DNA from: Sacculina carcini
Lineage: Eukaryota; Arthropoda; Thecostraca; Sacculinidae
Reading direction: 5' to 3'
NCBI GenBank assembly: GCA_916048095.2
Contig: OU696572.1
Location: forward strand, 5,847,362-5,911,361
DNA: 64,000 bases
Below the pieces are notes generated by a model that saw only the letters and a list, made by a program, of their open reading frames with translations, made no database searches and was not told where the DNA came from. Made by a program: the position numbers and the translations under genes. Numbering within the stretch: the stretch's first letter is position 1; every line of letters begins with the position of its first letter. Below are positions 62,455-64,000 of the stretch, piece after piece.

Positions 62455-64000
62455 GATTATACCACTGTGTAGAAATTTTTCGGTCTACACGATAGGCTAT
62501 AATTCATATCCAAAAATTAATTTTATAACATGTAAAATGGAAAAAAATTCAATCTACATTCAAAATTTCATTTAAACTCTGGGCGTCCAATTTTATTTAC
62601 TTTCTTCTCTATTTCTCAGCAACTAAATATCACACATCTAAATTAATAATACCATCATGCTGGGAATTTTGTGTTCTACACCACGGTATAAATTTAAATT
62701 TTACAGAGTGTATTACAAAAGTTACGGCGGTGTGAAGTCAAAATGACAACGACAAAATTTTGGTCAATATTCCGGTATCTGCTCCTCATGAATCAGCATT
62801 GGTACAGCTATAAAAATTATACCATTGTGTAGAAAAAAAATTGATCTAAAAGATAATTTATAATTTATACCCACAACAGATACAAAAAAACGTGTAAAAT
62901 TGGCAAAATTCTCAAATACATCCAAAATCGCACTTGAACACCGGGCGACTAGAATTTATTCATTTTTCTACCTATGTCTCAGTAACTATTTGTCACACGT
63001 TAAAATAAATTATACCATCGTGCTGGAAATTTTGTTTTTCTACAATGCGGTATAGTTTTTAATTTTCCAAAGTGTATCTGAAAGAAGTTACGGTGGTGTA
63101 AAGTCAAAAGGACATATTGCCAATTTGACCGCTATTATGCGCACGTGCGATTACACAGGAATACACCGATCAAATTTCACTGAAGCCCAATCACAACTAA
63201 GAATGCATCATATTAGCTCCAAACAAGGATGGTGTTGTTCTATTGCGTACAGTTTAATTAATGCTACACTATACTGAATAGAAAGGCTTTATTGTCCTCA
63301 ATATTTACACATGAATTGTTCCGCACGACGGGCGGGTAAAATGCTACTGGGAACAAAGTTGTGGCGTCATACTTTGTATGTCTGTGTGTCGCCGTTTGTT
63401 TGCGAGCGTGTGTTAGTGTGTGCTGTTGTGTGTGTACATTTCTCCCGTTTGTATGCGTGTCTGGTGTGTATTTATACCAAGAGAATAGTATGTCTGTGTG
63501 TAGTTAGTCTTCGGTCGCTTGTGTATGTTCTGGATGTATGTATCTACTGAACTGGTACCTAACCTAACCTAGCTCACCCACTGTCTCAATGTCATGAGTA
63601 CCAATTGGTAACTGATTGTTCGTCTGTGGCCGCCGGCGCAGCTCTCCATCAAATGATTGACGTCGAGCCGGTGCCCATAGAATTATACTCCAAAAAACTC
63701 AGCGACGAACAGACAAAGTAGTCAGTATATGACAGAAAACTGCTTGCTGCGTTTCTGGCTGTTATCCATTTTCGGCACTTTCTGGAAGGTCAAAATATGA
63801 TTTTATTCACTGATCACAAGCCGCTCGTCTCTGCATTTCAAAGCCCTCGTCCTGTCAAATCAGATCGACAGCAGCGGCACTGGACCATCATCACTGAGTA
63901 TATTCGAGATGTTCAGTACATACGCGGTGGCGACAACATCGTGGCAGATTGCCTCTCGCGCGCTGTCAATAGCATTGAAGTCGATGCATTTGATCTCTTT
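62455..64000 (+). mobile_element. Composite copy C, running off the window end
   Basis: Matches copy B (39651-41196) at constant offset 22,804 to the last base, with no indel: AT-rich modules, ttccgcacgacgggcggg at 63317, the LTR-like start at about 63360 and gypsy RNase H with the same TAG (about 63718) and the same Lys for catalytic Glu. It begins abruptly at gattataccactgtg after a 45-bp junction sequence (62411-62454) that belongs to neither neighbour. Confidence 0.93.

Overview
This is animal nuclear DNA, almost certainly from an invertebrate with a repeat-rich genome. It shows a host gene split by multi-kilobase introns, spliceosomal GT/AG boundaries, long (TA)n and (TG)n microsatellites, and a dense mixture of eukaryotic transposons: CR1/L2-type and I/Jockey-like LINEs, CsRn1-like and other Ty3/gypsy elements, Tc1, piggyBac, Helitron and Maverick/Polinton. 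There is no bacterial or phage architecture. I cannot name the species; a protostome is my best guess from the element types. The one host gene I recognise with confidence is the 3' half of DNA2 (replication helicase/nuclease) on the + strand. Five exons (2300-2389, 8258-8638, 11906-12100, 27864-28127, 36197-36394) encode superfamily-1 helicase motifs II to VI and the stop codon. All four introns are phase 0 and 3.3 to 15.8 kb long, and most of the rest of the first 36 kb is transposon debris inside these introns. Layout. 1-2299: fragments of repetitive genes and a LINE 3' end upstream of the first visible DNA2 exon. 2652-7390: a LINE 5' module and an antisense CR1/L2-type LINE with an intact ORF2. 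8671-9923: a MITE and a 299-bp hairpin element. 9965-21020: foldback and Helitron-like AT-rich elements, one split by an intact Tc1 element, followed by an array of a GC-rich terminal motif. 21250-22676: an antisense CsRn1-type gypsy gag-protease. 22677-27680: a composite of Helitron Rep remnant, AT-rich body and gypsy RNase H-integrase. 28275-29620: a 20-bp minisatellite invaded by a LINE. 31220-31499: a small unidentified coding-like island on the minus strand. 32781-35835: LINE ORF1 copy 2 and an antisense gypsy protease-RT. 36395 onward is intergenic: a second Helitron/gypsy composite (37869-42774), two LINE remnants, a second large Helitron-like element (44589-48330), a piggyBac relic, a degenerate Maverick-type DNA polymerase B (50347-52447, minus) with a short intron and a CRE/NRF1-like upstream region, a gypsy integrase, the most complete I/Jockey-like LINE (55294-62410, itself split by an antisense LINE), and a third, indel-free copy of the composite running off the window end. 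Nearly all coding potential outside DNA2 is transposon-derived. The elements that look most intact are the Tc1 transposase, the CR1/L2 ORF2, and the I-like LINE, whose ORF2 has only two stops in a 3.66-kb frame.
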